DNA of 64,000 nucleotides from Lysobacter sp. Root76 (lineage in GTDB: Bacteria; Pseudomonadota; Gammaproteobacteria; Xanthomonadales; Xanthomonadaceae), in the NCBI RefSeq assembly GCF_001428685.1, contig NZ_LMIK01000001.1, positions 595,288 through 659,287 on the forward strand, read 5' to 3'. Below the pieces are notes generated by a model. That model was not told the DNA's origin, searched no databases, and saw only the letters and a list, made by a program, of their open reading frames with translations. Of the stretch, positions 48,939 through 57,777 are shown piece after piece. The position numbers were made by a program, and so were the translations under genes. The stretch's first letter is position 1. Each line of letters starts with the position of its first letter.

Positions 48939-49619
48939 TCAGCCGCAGCCCAGGCCGCGGTCTAGCAAGGCGACGGTGTGCTCGCGCAGCGCGACGGTGT
49001 CGAAGGTCTCGATCCCGAACACGCGTTGCCAGACCGGTGCGCCCGCGATCGGGAACAGGGTCAGACCGACCAGGGACACCACCAGGAAACGCGGATCGAG
49101 ATCGGCGTTGAGCTGGCCCTCGCGCTGCGCCAGCGCGAACTTCTGCGCCAGCATCTGCGGCAGCTGCGGGCCGATCTGGTCGACCAGCAGATCGCGCAAC
49201 GCCCCGCCCTCGCACAGCACCTCGCGCACCCACAGCGACGGGAACCACGGATACTGGCCGACGGTTTCGCCGACCCCGCGCACGAAGCCCGCGATCAGTT
49301 TGGCGACGTCGTCGCCGGCCGCGATCAGATGGCCGCGCAGGGTCGCGATCGCCGGCATTACCCGCTCCTGGATCACCGCCTGCTGCAGTTGCTCCTTGTC
49401 GCCGAAGTAGTAATGCAGCAACGCCGGATTGACCCCGGCCTCGACCGCGATGCTGCGCAACGCGGTGGCGGCGATGCCTTGGCGGGTGTAGCAGACGATC
49501 GCCGCGTCGAGCAGCCGCGAACGCAGATCGGGACCGTCCGCTACCGGGCGGCCGGGGGCGCGCCCGGCGGGAACGGTTTTGCGGGGGCGGCGGGAGGCTT
49601 GGGGCTTGTCGGTGGGCAT
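48939..49619 (-). CDS. TetR family regulator of the ABC exporter operon
   Basis: A 226-residue repressor. HTH: LRSIAVEAGVNPALLHYYFGDKEQLQQAV (about 57-85), after an N-terminal arm rich in Lys/Arg/Pro (MPTDKPQASRRPRKTVPAGR). The C-terminal ligand domain resembles DUF1956/CecR-type (YbiH), as found before ybhGFSR in enterics. First gene of tetR-hlyD-abcA-abcB, overlapping promoter and inverted repeat upstream suggest autorepression. Confidence 0.92.
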   Translation of the reverse strand: MPTDKPQASRRPRKTVPAGRAPGRPVADGPDLRSRLLDAAIVCYTRQGIAATALRSIAVEAGVNPALLHYYFGDKEQLQQAVIQERVMPAIATLRGHLIAAGDDVAKLIAGFVRGVGETVGQYPWFPSLWVREVLCEGGALRDLLVDQIGPQLPQMLAQKFALAQREGQLNADLDPRFLVVSLVGLTLFPIAGAPVWQRVFGIETFDTVALREHTVALLDRGLGCG

Positions 49620-49626
49620 GGCTCAT

Positions 49627-49655
49627 ATTTAATTCAATGATTAATTAGTTGGCAA
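49627..49655 (-). promoter_or_regulatory. Promoter of the tetR-exporter operon with overlapping operator
   Basis: On the minus strand -35 TTGCCA (49650-49655) and -10 TTAAAT (49627-49632), 17-base spacer. An AT-rich inverted repeat TTAAT-N6-ATTAA (49629-49644) lies within the spacer and -10, unusual in this GC-rich region. A TetR dimer bound there would block RNA polymerase. Confidence 0.65.
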
Positions 49656-50161
49656 GGGCGAGCCGACGAACGGTCGGCGGGAACCGGGCGCGGCGGAAGG
49701 GAACTAAGGCCGCCTGCTCCCTTGGCCGCTGCTAAAGAGGAGCATTGGGACTGTCTGGGCACGGCCAGGCCTGCCTCTTGCGTGCTCCGAGCCCCGCGAA
49801 CGTCTTGATCGCTCGAACTCGAAGCGCGGCGCACCGCAAACCGAAGCCCCGATCCCGATCCAACGACCATGCAAGCTCAACTGCTGCGGCAGTTGCACAT
49901 CGGCGCTGCACTCCCTCACCCCACCCTCTCCCGCCAGCGAGAGAAGCAGTAGCCGCCGACAGCAAACGGCAACGACCCTCACGACCGACGCGACCACGAC
50001 CGGCCGCCGCAGCATTGCCGCGGCAACAACATCGGCAGCGGCCGCGGGAGCGACGGCGAGATTTCGCCGGGCCCGAACCCGGCCATTCCGGCAAGCTTCC
50101 CAACCACCTCCCCAGCAACCCTCCCGCTAAGCTGTCGCCAGCCAATCTGCGCCCCTCCACC
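49656..50161. other. 506-base intergenic region without a supported gene
   Basis: Between divergent tetR and a small membrane protein gene. It holds one half-palindrome of the CCCTCTCCCGC family (49918-49944: CACCCCACCCTCTCCCGCC then GCGAGAG). An open frame continues through it into the small gene at 50162, but its codons are Arg/Ser/Pro-rich low-complexity and unlike protein. Confidence 0.6.
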
Positions 50162-50407
50162 ATGCCCTCCACCATGCCCTCCACTCGCCACCCCAGTCTG
50201 CTCGCCCGCGGCGCCGTCGGCTTCTGGTTTCTCGGCCTGGGCGCGCTCGGCCTGCTGCGAGGCGCGATGCGCGCGTTCCGGCACGGCCCCTTCGCCGCCG
50301 ACACCGTCACCTGGGTCTGGCTGATCGGCTCGGCGATCCTCGTGCTGGTGGGCGCGCTCGCGATCGCACGCGCCGCACGCAGGCGCCGCGACGACGACAC
50401 GGCCTGA
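50162..50407 (+). CDS. Small two-TM membrane protein, unknown
   Basis: An 81-residue protein with two predicted membrane helices (GAVGFWFLGLGALGLLRGAM and VTWVWLIGSAILVLVGALAI), and a basic tail RAARRRRDD. Start could be either of two ATGs four codons apart (MPSTMPSTRH). No family recognised. About 100 bases before phoH on the same strand. Confidence 0.55.
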   Translation: MPSTMPSTRHPSLLARGAVGFWFLGLGALGLLRGAMRAFRHGPFAADTVTWVWLIGSAILVLVGALAIARAARRRRDDDTA

Positions 50408-50508
50408 ACGTCGCAGCCGTCAGCCTTTGCGAAACCGCGCCTGCGGGCGCAAGCTGAGCACCCCACGCGCGACTACGCCGCGCGGCCCCTGGAAGACCCG
50501 TCCCTACG

Positions 50509-51495
50509 ATGCAAGCACGTACCGCCTCCGAATTCGTCCTCGAACCGGCCGAAACCGAACGCCTGGCCAACCTCAGCGGCCCGTTCGATGGTCACCTGCG
50601 CCAGATCGAACTGCGCCTCGGCGTGGAGATCGCCAACCGCGGCAATGTGTTCCGCGTGGTCGGCCCGCAGACCTCGGTCGGCAAGGCCGAACGGCTGCTG
50701 CGCCAGCTGTGGCGGGACGCCGCCGAGGAAACCCTCGACGAAGGCACGATCCACCTCGCCCTGACCGAGGCCGACTCCGACCAGTTGGTCAACGACGACA
50801 TCGAACCGCAGGAAGTCGCGATCCGGGTCAAGCGCGGCACCATCCGCGGCCGCGGCGCCAACCAGGCCAAGTACCTGCACGCGATCGCCGGCCACGACAT
50901 CAACTTCGGCATCGGCCCGGCCGGCACCGGCAAGACCTTCCTAGCCGTCGCCAGCGCGGTCGAAGCGCTGAACGAAGCGCGCGTGCAGCGCCTGATCCTG
51001 GTGCGCCCCGCAGTCGAGGCCGGCGAGAAGCTCGGTTTTCTGCCCGGCGACCTGAGCCAGAAAGTCGACCCCTACCTGCGCCCGCTCTACGACGCGCTCT
51101 ACGAGATGCTGGGCGTGGAGAAGGTGGTCAAGCTGCTGGAAAAGAACGTGATCGAGATCGCGCCGCTGGCCTATATGCGCGGACGCACGCTTAACGATGC
51201 TTACGTGATCCTCGACGAGGCGCAGAACACCACGATCGAGCAGATGAAGATGTTCCTGACCCGCATCGGTTACGGCAGCACCGCCGTCGTCACCGGCGAT
51301 CTGACTCAGGTCGATCTGCCCAAGCACGTGAAGTCGGGGCTGAAAGACGCCTTGGACGTACTGCGCAACGTCAACGGCATCAGCTTCACTTTCTTCGAGG
51401 CGCGCGACGTGGTCCGGCATCCGCTGGTGTCGCGCATCGTCAGCGCCTACGACGCACGCGACGCCCAGGACGTCCAGACCGGACCGTCCGCCTGA
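50509..51495 (+). CDS. PhoH family protein (YbeZ)
   Basis: A 328-residue P-loop ATPase. Walker [15 protein letters not shown], PhoH core [34 protein letters not shown], Walker [12 protein letters not shown] and [11 protein letters not shown]-terminal KH-like part. YbeZ partners YbeY in rRNA processing and RNA metabolism. 28 bases before ybeY. Confidence 0.95.
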   Translation: MQARTASEFVLEPAETERLANLSGPFDGHLRQIELRLGVEIANRGNVFRVVGPQTSVGKAERLLRQLWRDAAEETLDEGTIHLALTEADSDQLVNDDIEPQEVAIRVKRGTIRGRGANQAKYLHAIAGHDINFGIGPAGTGKTFLAVASAVEALNEARVQRLILVRPAVEAGEKLGFLPGDLSQKVDPYLRPLYDALYEMLGVEKVVKLLEKNVIEIAPLAYMRGRTLNDAYVILDEAQNTTIEQMKMFLTRIGYGSTAVVTGDLTQVDLPKHVKSGLKDALDVLRNVNGISFTFFEARDVVRHPLVSRIVSAYDARDAQDVQTGPSA

Positions 51496-51523
51496 GCCAC
51501 CCCCACTTCATTTCGACACTACG

Positions 51524-52006
51524 ATGACCAAAGGTCCCGTCCGTCTCGATGTCGCGATCAACTATGCGGTCCCGCGCACCGGCATTCCGGCCGCGGTGAG
51601 CTTCCGCAAGTGGGTCGCGGCGGCGCTCGACAGCCGCATCCGCGAAGCCGACCTGGCGATCCGCATCGTCGGCAGCAAGGAAGGCCGCGCCCTCAACCGT
51701 CACTACCGCGGCCGCGATTACGCGACCAACGTGCTCAGTTTTCCAGCCGAAGTGCCCGAGGGCCTGCCCAAGGGCGTCAAGTTCCCGCTGCTGGGCGACT
51801 TGGTGATCTGCGCCCCGGTGGTCGCACGCGAAGCGCGCGAACAGAAGAAGCCGCTGGTCGCCCACTACGCCCACCTCACCGTCCACGGCGCCCTGCACCT
51901 GCTGGGCTGGGACCACGAGGACGAACGCGAAGCCGAATGCATGGAGCAGCTGGAGCGCGAAATCCTGGCCGGGCTCGGCATCGCCGATCCGTACCTGGAA
52001 GACTGA
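51524..52006 (+). CDS. ybeY: Endoribonuclease YbeY (rRNA maturation)
   Basis: A 160-residue zinc metalloprotein. The signature [25 protein letters not shown] (three His ligands) lies near residues 124-148; [17 protein letters not shown] is the other conserved block. It matures 16S rRNA 3' ends and takes part in ribosome quality control. In relatives corC follows immediately; here two foreign genes intervene. Confidence 0.96.
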   Translation: MTKGPVRLDVAINYAVPRTGIPAAVSFRKWVAAALDSRIREADLAIRIVGSKEGRALNRHYRGRDYATNVLSFPAEVPEGLPKGVKFPLLGDLVICAPVVAREAREQKKPLVAHYAHLTVHGALHLLGWDHEDEREAECMEQLEREILAGLGIADPYLED

Positions 52007-52341
52007 GCGCCGAAGCCGGCCCGGTCGGCGCGGGCCCGATCGCCCCTGAGTGGGACCAGCCGAACCGACTCCGCATCGTTCGGCCGGAGTCGTAAGCCCG
52101 CGCCCTGATCCACCTGCCCTCGCACTCACCTCGCTGCAGTTCAACTCGCCCCCCGGCCTCGATCGTCTTCAGGTCGGCGACCACGAACCGCGCCAGTTCG
52201 TCGCCTCCAGCGGACTTCCCACGACTACGCCAGCACCGCCTGCGGAGGGTGGACCAGGGCCAAAGGCACGTCGGCGAGTCTTGCAGCCGCGCCCCAGCCC
52301 CAGCCCCGGTCCGCGCGCCCACCGCAGGCGCCTGCCAGGAA
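52007..52341. other. 335-base gap after ybeY
   Basis: Convergent ends of ybeY and the secreted protein gene. No gene, tRNA, clear terminator or known repeat seen. Confidence 0.5.
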
Positions 52342-52842
52342 TCACAGACAGTCGATCAGCCCGTCGTACAGCGTGCGCGGCGTCCCCGGCAGCGGCGCGC
52401 GCATCGGGGTATCGCCTGCAAGCGCGCCCAGCAGGGCTTCCATCGTCGTCCGCGACGCCAGCGGCGCGCGGCAGCGCCAGTGCTGGAACTGGACGTTTAC
52501 CCGGCCGGTCGCCGGGTCGATGTCCTCGTTGCTGGCGGCGAACAGCCACAGGCACTGGCCGATGCGGCCGCTGGAACGCTCCACCGAGCAGCGGAAGCTC
52601 AAGGACTGGATGTTGCTGTAATCGCCCTCGCAGAAGGTGTCGCCGCAGATATCGTCGAAATCGCGGCGCAGGCGATGGACCAGGCCGTACCAGGCTTCGA
52701 ACTCGGCGTCGCTGCGCAGATAGCTGCTGGCTTCGATGTAGTCGCGCGCCGGTTCGGCGGTCGCGGATGCCGGCGACGCGGCAAGCAAGGACAGGGCCGT
52801 CGCCCCCGCCATCGACATCAGCCGAAAATCGTAACGGTGCAT
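52342..52842 (-). CDS. Secreted protein of unknown function
   Basis: A 166-residue protein with signal peptide MHRYDFRLMSMAGATALSLLAASPASA (about 27). The mature part has four or more cysteines (DICGDTFCEGDYSN; FRCSVERSSGRIGQCLWLF; WRCRAP; ending DCL), so probably disulfide-bonded in the periplasm or outside. A very strong Shine-Dalgarno AAGGAGGAG is 6 bases before the ATG. Unknown family. Confidence 0.72.
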   Translation of the reverse strand: MHRYDFRLMSMAGATALSLLAASPASATAEPARDYIEASSYLRSDAEFEAWYGLVHRLRRDFDDICGDTFCEGDYSNIQSLSFRCSVERSSGRIGQCLWLFAASNEDIDPATGRVNVQFQHWRCRAPLASRTTMEALLGALAGDTPMRAPLPGTPRTLYDGLIDCL

Positions 52843-53105
52843 GTGCGCTCCTCCTTGAGTGATGAGATCGCCGAGCGCGAACCGCCGCTCGGCATGCACA
52901 GACTGCGGCCACGGCGATGGCGGATCCATCAGGCCGTTGCCCATCCGGATGTAGGAAATCGCCGCATGCGTTTTGCATGCCCGACAAGCAGCTATTCGGC
53001 ACATCTACCGATCGCGCAGTTGCCCGACACGCCATCGGGGAGATTCCCTACTGCCCCGTCTCGAAACGCGGCCGACACTGCATCACCACCGCAAAGGACG
53101 GCCGC

Positions 53106-53639
53106 ATGAACCGCATGCACGGAATCACTCTGCTCGAAATGCTGATCGCGCTCGTGATCGCCGCCGTCCTGGCCGGCATCGCGATACCGACCGCGGCGAA
53201 CGCCATGGCCAAGGCGCGCATCTCCGGCGTCGCGATGGCGATGACCGACAGCTTCCTGACGTCGGCGCGCGTGGCCGTGTCCACCGGCAGCGCCGTCATC
53301 ATCTGTCCGGCGCCGCAGGGTGCCGGTTGCGACGATAGTGTGGAATGGAGCCGCGGCTGGATGCTCTACGCCGACATCGACGGCAACCGCCGCTACGATC
53401 CGCACGAACCGGTGATCCAACGCGCCGAAGCCCTCGCCGGCGGGCTGCGCATGTACAGCACGCAAGGACGCCGACGGGTGGTGTTCCAGTCCGACGGCGG
53501 CAACGAGGGCAGCAATGTCAGCTTCACCTTGTGCGCGGACAGCGGCGAGCAGGTCGGTTCGCTGGTGCTGTCCAACGCCGGCCGTTTCCGCCTCGCACAA
53601 CCGACCGGTCGCCAGCGCCAGAGATGCCAGGGCGGCTGA
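53106..53639 (+). CDS. GspH/FimT family pseudopilin (extra copy)
   Basis: A 177-residue protein. Short leader MNRMHG, then ITLLEMLIALVIAAVLAGIA with +5 Glu but Ile at +1 instead of Phe. GspH domain SFLTSARVAVSTGSAVIICPAPQG; EWSRGWMLYADIDGNRRYD, closely parallel in layout to the protein at 13031. Cys pair near the end. It stands apart from the pil operon, between ybeY and corC. Shine-Dalgarno AAGGA 7 bases upstream. Confidence 0.87.
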   Translation: MNRMHGITLLEMLIALVIAAVLAGIAIPTAANAMAKARISGVAMAMTDSFLTSARVAVSTGSAVIICPAPQGAGCDDSVEWSRGWMLYADIDGNRRYDPHEPVIQRAEALAGGLRMYSTQGRRRVVFQSDGGNEGSNVSFTLCADSGEQVGSLVLSNAGRFRLAQPTGRQRQRCQGG

Positions 53640-53858
53640 GGGGCGATGAATTACAGTGAACTACAGGAGGACGCCGGACCGGTCTCCGCCAGATGACGGC
53701 CGGACGGCGGCCGCCGCCCACAGCCGGCCGTCGGTCCGAAACCGCCGCCCGGCGCTGTCTGCGGCCCCTGGCCGGTGCCCGCCCTGGCACCCGGGCAAAC
53801 CATCCGGGTTAGACTGGAGACCTCGCCCTTCCCCCGACGGGCATAGTGCAAGCATCGA

Positions 53859-54719
53859 ATGTCCGAGGACGACAGTAGTCACACCGAGCAGCCCGAGAAG
53901 CGGCGCTCTTGGCTGGAACGGATCAGCTCGGCGCTGTCCGGTGAGCCCACGACCCGAGAAGACCTGGTCGAATTGCTGCGCGACGCGCAGGCCGACGGGC
54001 TGATCGCCGCCGACACCTTGCGGATGATGGAAGGCGCGATCGCCGTGTCCGACCTGACCGTGGGCGACGTGATGATTCCGCGTTCGCAGATGGTCGTGTT
54101 GCCGGCCGACGCCAAGTTCCTGGACCTGATGAAGCTGGTGGTCGAATCCGGCCATTCGCGTTTCCCGGTCCACGGCGAAGACAAGGACGAGATCCTCGGC
54201 GTGCTGCTGGCCAAGGACCTGCTGCGCGGCGTGGTCGCCGACAACGGCCCGGGCAGCATCCATGAGTTGCTGCGTCCGGCGGTGCTGATTCCCGAGTCCA
54301 AGCGTCTGGACGTGCTGCTGCGCGAGTTCCGCCAGTCGCGCAACCACATGGCGATCGTGATCGACGAGCACGGCGGCGTCGCCGGCCTGCTCACCATCGA
54401 AGACGTGCTGGAGCAGATCGTCGGCGAGATCGACGACGAGCACGACGACGCCGAGGACCCGAACGCGCTGATCGCGGCCCAGGCCGACGGCCAGTACGTG
54501 GTCGATGCGCTGACCCCGATCGCCGATTTCAACGAGCGTTTCGGCGCCGATTTCGACGACGACGAGTACGACACCATCGGCGGCCTGGTCACCGCTGCGA
54601 TCGGGCATCTGCCCGAGGCCGGCGAGGAACTCACTCTGGGCCGCTTCGTGTTCCGGGTCGCCAGTGCCGACGCGCGCCGCGTCCACGCCTTCCACGTCGG
54701 CGTGCTGGGCAACGACTGA
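53859..54719 (+). CDS. CorC/HlyC family protein (YbeX), CBS-domain
   Basis: A 286-residue protein. CBS pair about 65-190 (VGDVMIPRSQMVVLPADA; GVLLAKDLLRGV; AIVIDEHGGVAGLLTIEDVLEQIVGEIDDEHD) and C-terminal CorC_HlyC domain (ADFNERFGADFDDDEYDTIGGLVTAAIGHLPEAGEEL). No DUF21 TM domain, so soluble. Linked to Mg2+/Co2+ efflux and ribosome homeostasis in E. coli. Confidence 0.95.
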   Translation: MSEDDSSHTEQPEKRRSWLERISSALSGEPTTREDLVELLRDAQADGLIAADTLRMMEGAIAVSDLTVGDVMIPRSQMVVLPADAKFLDLMKLVVESGHSRFPVHGEDKDEILGVLLAKDLLRGVVADNGPGSIHELLRPAVLIPESKRLDVLLREFRQSRNHMAIVIDEHGGVAGLLTIEDVLEQIVGEIDDEHDDAEDPNALIAAQADGQYVVDALTPIADFNERFGADFDDDEYDTIGGLVTAAIGHLPEAGEELTLGRFVFRVASADARRVHAFHVGVLGND

Positions 54720-54820
54720 CCGACCTGCCGTGGTGCGCGCCCCCGAGCGCGCGCCCGTGCCCCCTCGGCTACGGCTGCACGCGACGACGCCCACCCCGCA
54801 TCGGAAGCAATGATCCGAAT

Positions 54821-54994
54821 GCAGGAGCGGCGTCGGCCGCGACCGCGCCACGCCGCCAACGAAGCAAGACCGATCCCTGGCGCATGCGCAAAGCCAGCAT
54901 CGTCACCTGTTTGCCATGCCGGTTCGGCCCACAGACGGTCGCGAGCATCCCGCTAGATCATCGCTGCGGCAATCGCCGGTCGCGGCTTATGCCG
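54821..54994. repeat. Two decayed REP-like copies after corC
   Basis: GCAGGAGCGGCGTCGGCCGCG (54821-) and GGTCGCGGCTTATGCCG (54978-54994), mutated relatives of the family at 34726. They are the only recognisable content of the 369-base gap 54720-55088. Confidence 0.5.
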
Positions 54995-55088
54995 AATCCA
55001 CCCCACAGCCGTGCCGCGCCTGAACCCCTGCGATCCGCACGCGCGGTCGCGGACCCGGTCATGCCCGGTGTCGCATACGCCGCTTAGA

Positions 55089-56381
55089 ATGCTCCGACCC
55101 GTCGACCGGCCATCCGCATTGAACCCCATTCGCCGCGCCCTGCCCCGTTTGTTCGCCATCGCCGCAATGTGGCTGAGCGCCACCGCCGCCTTCGCCGCGC
55201 CGCCGTCGCAAGCCGCGGCAACGCGGGACTCAGCACCGGCAACCCAGGCGCCGACCGCCGCGGCACCGTCGCAGTCCCCATCGGTCCCGCGCATCGGCAT
55301 GGCGACCATGCAGCCCGGTGAGATCTTCTGGGAGCGCTTCGGCCACGATTCGATCGTGGTGCTCGACCCCGACACCGGCGCCGCGACTTCGTACAACTTC
55401 GGCTTCTTCGACCCGGAAGCCCCCGACTTCATCGCCCGCTTCGTCCGCAACGACATGCGTTACCGCCTGGCCGCGCTGCCGCTGGAACAGGACCTGGCGC
55501 TGTACCGCGAGGAAGGCCGTGGCGTTTCGGTGCAATGGCTGGACCTGGACGACGACCAGGCGCGCGCGCTCGCCGCCTCCCTGGCCGAGAACGCCAAGCC
55601 CGAGAACGCCTACTACCGCTACCAGTATTTCGACGACAACTGCGCCACCCGCGTGCGCGACGCCGTGGATCGGGCGCTGGGCGGCGCGCTGCGCCGGCAG
55701 ATAGAGAGCCGATCGCATGGCAGCACCTTCCGCAGCGAAGCGGTGCGGCTGGCCTCACCGGCACCGTGGATGTGGCTGGGCTTCGACATCGGCCTGGGTC
55801 CGTCGGCCGACCGTCCTCTGCCGGTGTGGAACGAGTCCTACGTGCCGATGCGCCTGGCCGCAGCCCTGCGCGGGGTCAAGAATACCCAGGGCCGGCCGCT
55901 GGTCCTGGCCGAACAGGAGATCCTGCCGCACCGGATCGCGCCCGAGCCCGCCGATGCGCCTATCGTCTGGACCCCCTGGGCGCTGTCGGGCGTGGTCATC
56001 GGCCTGGGCCTGGCCTGGCTGGGCCGGCGCCGTCCGCGCCTGCTGGCCGCGATCGCGCTGCCGTTCTGGACCCTGTGCGGCATCCTGGCCGCGCTGATGC
56101 TGTTCATCTGGTTCGGCACCCAGCACACCTACGGCTGGGCCAACCAGAACCTGCTGTTGTTCAATCCGCTGTGCTGGCTGCTCTGGCTAGGCGGCTGGCG
56201 CGTCCTGCGCGGGCGCGAAGCCGGGCCATGGTTCGGCCGCATCCTGGCGGCGGTCGCGGCCTGCGCGGTGCTGGCGCTGTTCGCGCACTGGCTGCCGATG
56301 CAGCCGCAGCGCAACCTGCACTGGATCAGCCTGCTGCTGCCGCTGCACCTGGGCCTGCTGCTGGGCCTGCGCAAGCGTTGA
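55089..56381 (+). CDS. DUF4105/Lnb_N domain membrane protein in the lnt position
   Basis: A 430-residue protein. Signal/TM at about 15-37, then a periplasmic DUF4105 domain (Lnb_N) about 65-290: EIFWERFGHDSIV (His 86), SYNFGFFDPEAPDFIARFV, and FDDNCATRVRDAVD (Cys 185), a Cys-His pair of a papain-like fold. About five C-terminal TM helices follow (from ~293), to a basic end LRKR. Some DUF4105 proteins were renamed Lnb for lipoprotein N-acyltransfer in Bacteroides, as I recall. In many gammaproteobacteria lnt follows corC here. Substitution or duplication of Lnt function is an inference. Start ATG is in GAATGCTC. Confidence 0.82.
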   Translation: MLRPVDRPSALNPIRRALPRLFAIAAMWLSATAAFAAPPSQAAATRDSAPATQAPTAAAPSQSPSVPRIGMATMQPGEIFWERFGHDSIVVLDPDTGAATSYNFGFFDPEAPDFIARFVRNDMRYRLAALPLEQDLALYREEGRGVSVQWLDLDDDQARALAASLAENAKPENAYYRYQYFDDNCATRVRDAVDRALGGALRRQIESRSHGSTFRSEAVRLASPAPWMWLGFDIGLGPSADRPLPVWNESYVPMRLAAALRGVKNTQGRPLVLAEQEILPHRIAPEPADAPIVWTPWALSGVVIGLGLAWLGRRRPRLLAAIALPFWTLCGILAALMLFIWFGTQHTYGWANQNLLLFNPLCWLLWLGGWRVLRGREAGPWFGRILAAVAACAVLALFAHWLPMQPQRNLHWISLLLPLHLGLLLGLRKR

Positions 56382-56419
56382 GCGCGCGCGGCTTGCCGGC
56401 AACGCCGCGCACGGGCACG

Positions 56420-57421
56420 ATGCGCGGCATGAAGGATCCCAACCTGCCCCAGTGCGTGATCAACTGCGCGGCCTACAGCCGCGAAGGCGTGCGGCGCGAC
56501 ATCAGCCTCGACCAGATCAGCGACGTGCTCGCGGTCGACGACGGCAGTTTCGTCTGGGTCGGCCTGTACGAGCCGGACGAGGGCATCCTGGAAAAGCTGC
56601 AGGAAGAGTTCTGCCTGCACGACCTGGCCATCGAAGACGCGCACAACGCGCACCAGCGGCCCAAGATCGAAAGCTACGGCAATTCGTTGTTCATCGTGGT
56701 GCACACCGCGCAGACCGTCGACAGCCATATCCGTTTCGGCGAGACCCATCTGTTCGTCGGCCCGCGCTACCTGGTCTCGGTGCGCCACGGCGCGTCCAGC
56801 AGCTACGCCGCCGCGCGCATGCGCCTGGAGCGCGAATCCGAGGATCTGCGCCACGGCCCGGCCTCGGCGCTGTACGTGGTGCTGGACATGGTGGTCGACA
56901 ACTTCAGCCCGATCGTCGACGAGTTCAGCCAGGAGCTCAACGAGCTCGAAAAAGACGTCTTCGCCGAAGATTTCCGCAAGGGCACGGTCGAGAAGCTCTA
57001 CGACCTCAAGCGCGAACTCACCCGCCTGCGCATGGCGGTATCGCCGTTGCAGGACATCCTCGGCCAGCTCGCGCGTTCGCGCAGCGCGCTGATCGACGAG
57101 GAGAGCCAGCTCTACTTCCGCGACGTGCTCGATCACGCCGTGCGCATCAACGAAACCACCGATACCCTGCGCGAGATGCTGACCGCGGCGATGAGCGTGA
57201 ATCTGTCGCTGGTCACCATCCGCCAGGGCGAAGTGGTCAAGCGCCTGGCCGGCTGGGCCGCGCTGCTGGCCGCGCCGACCCTGATCGCGAGCTGGTACGG
57301 CATGAACTTCACCCACATGCCGGAACTCGCGGGCGAGCACAGCTATTGGATCGTGATCGGTGTGACCCTGGTGGTCTGCGTCGTACTGTTCGGTTTTCTG
57401 CGCCGGGCGAAGTGGCTGTAG
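56420..57421 (+). CDS. CorA family magnesium transporter
   Basis: A 333-residue protein. A large cytoplasmic N-terminal domain, the long stalk helix (SPIVDEFSQELNELEKDVF; ITRLRMAVSPLQDILGQL-like), and two C-terminal TM helices, with the selectivity motif YGMNFTHMPEL between them and a basic tail FLRRAKWL. The pentamer transports Mg2+ and related cations. A second ATG three codons in is possible. 38 bases after the DUF4105 gene. Confidence 0.94.
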   Translation: MRGMKDPNLPQCVINCAAYSREGVRRDISLDQISDVLAVDDGSFVWVGLYEPDEGILEKLQEEFCLHDLAIEDAHNAHQRPKIESYGNSLFIVVHTAQTVDSHIRFGETHLFVGPRYLVSVRHGASSSYAAARMRLERESEDLRHGPASALYVVLDMVVDNFSPIVDEFSQELNELEKDVFAEDFRKGTVEKLYDLKRELTRLRMAVSPLQDILGQLARSRSALIDEESQLYFRDVLDHAVRINETTDTLREMLTAAMSVNLSLVTIRQGEVVKRLAGWAALLAAPTLIASWYGMNFTHMPELAGEHSYWIVIGVTLVVCVVLFGFLRRAKWL

Positions 57422-57458
57422 CGCCGGCTGTCCGGGCCAACCGCAACACCGCTTTGGG

Positions 57459-57529
57459 GTAGGAGCGGCGCAAGCCGCGATCACGTAGTAGCCGAAGCCT
57501 CGCGATCGCGGCTTACGCCGCTCCCACAG
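57459..57529. repeat. REP-like inverted pair after corA
   Basis: GTAGGAGCGGCGCAAGCCGCG (57459-) and an inverted GCGGCTTACGCCGCTCCCAC (ending 57529). Same family and layout as 34726-34816. Confidence 0.85.
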
Positions 57530-57551
57530 CAGCTCGATGATTCCGCTGCGC

Positions 57552-57629
57552 AATCGCGGCTCGCGTCGCTGCCTGGCCGTAACCCCGGCATTCCACTGCG
57601 CGGTCGCGGCTTACGCCGCTCCTACCCCA
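57552..57629 (-). repeat. Two more REP-like copies, one decayed
   Basis: AATCGCGGCTCGCGTCGCTGCC (57552-57573, degenerate) and GGTCGCGGCTTACGCCGCTCC with TACC (57602-57629). Together with the preceding pair they fill most of the 356-base corA-cstA gap. Confidence 0.75.
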
Positions 57630-57686
57630 CAGCCCCGGCGCGGGCGATGCCTCGCGACGCGCCGATGAATAGCGGGACGCGGCCCC

Positions 57687-57703
57687 TTAGACCAAAGTAC
57701 TAG
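57687..57703. promoter_or_regulatory. TTAGACCAAAGTACTAG box upstream of cstA
   Basis: An AT-richer box 75 bases upstream of the cstA start, standing out against GC-rich flanks. It resembles, from memory, the motif described for the acetate-responsive regulator CrbR/ErdR upstream of acs and related genes. Speculative. Confidence 0.35.
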
Positions 57704-57777
57704 CCTCGATGCCGCACCGCGCATTGACCCGCGCGGACGCAGGGGCGACGCTGCCGGAGTCCATTCGGAGGGTCGTC

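Noticed and set aside
49745-50161. Upstream extension of the small membrane protein
   Set aside because: Arg/Ser/Pro-rich translation, includes a dispersed repeat, no ribosome binding site.
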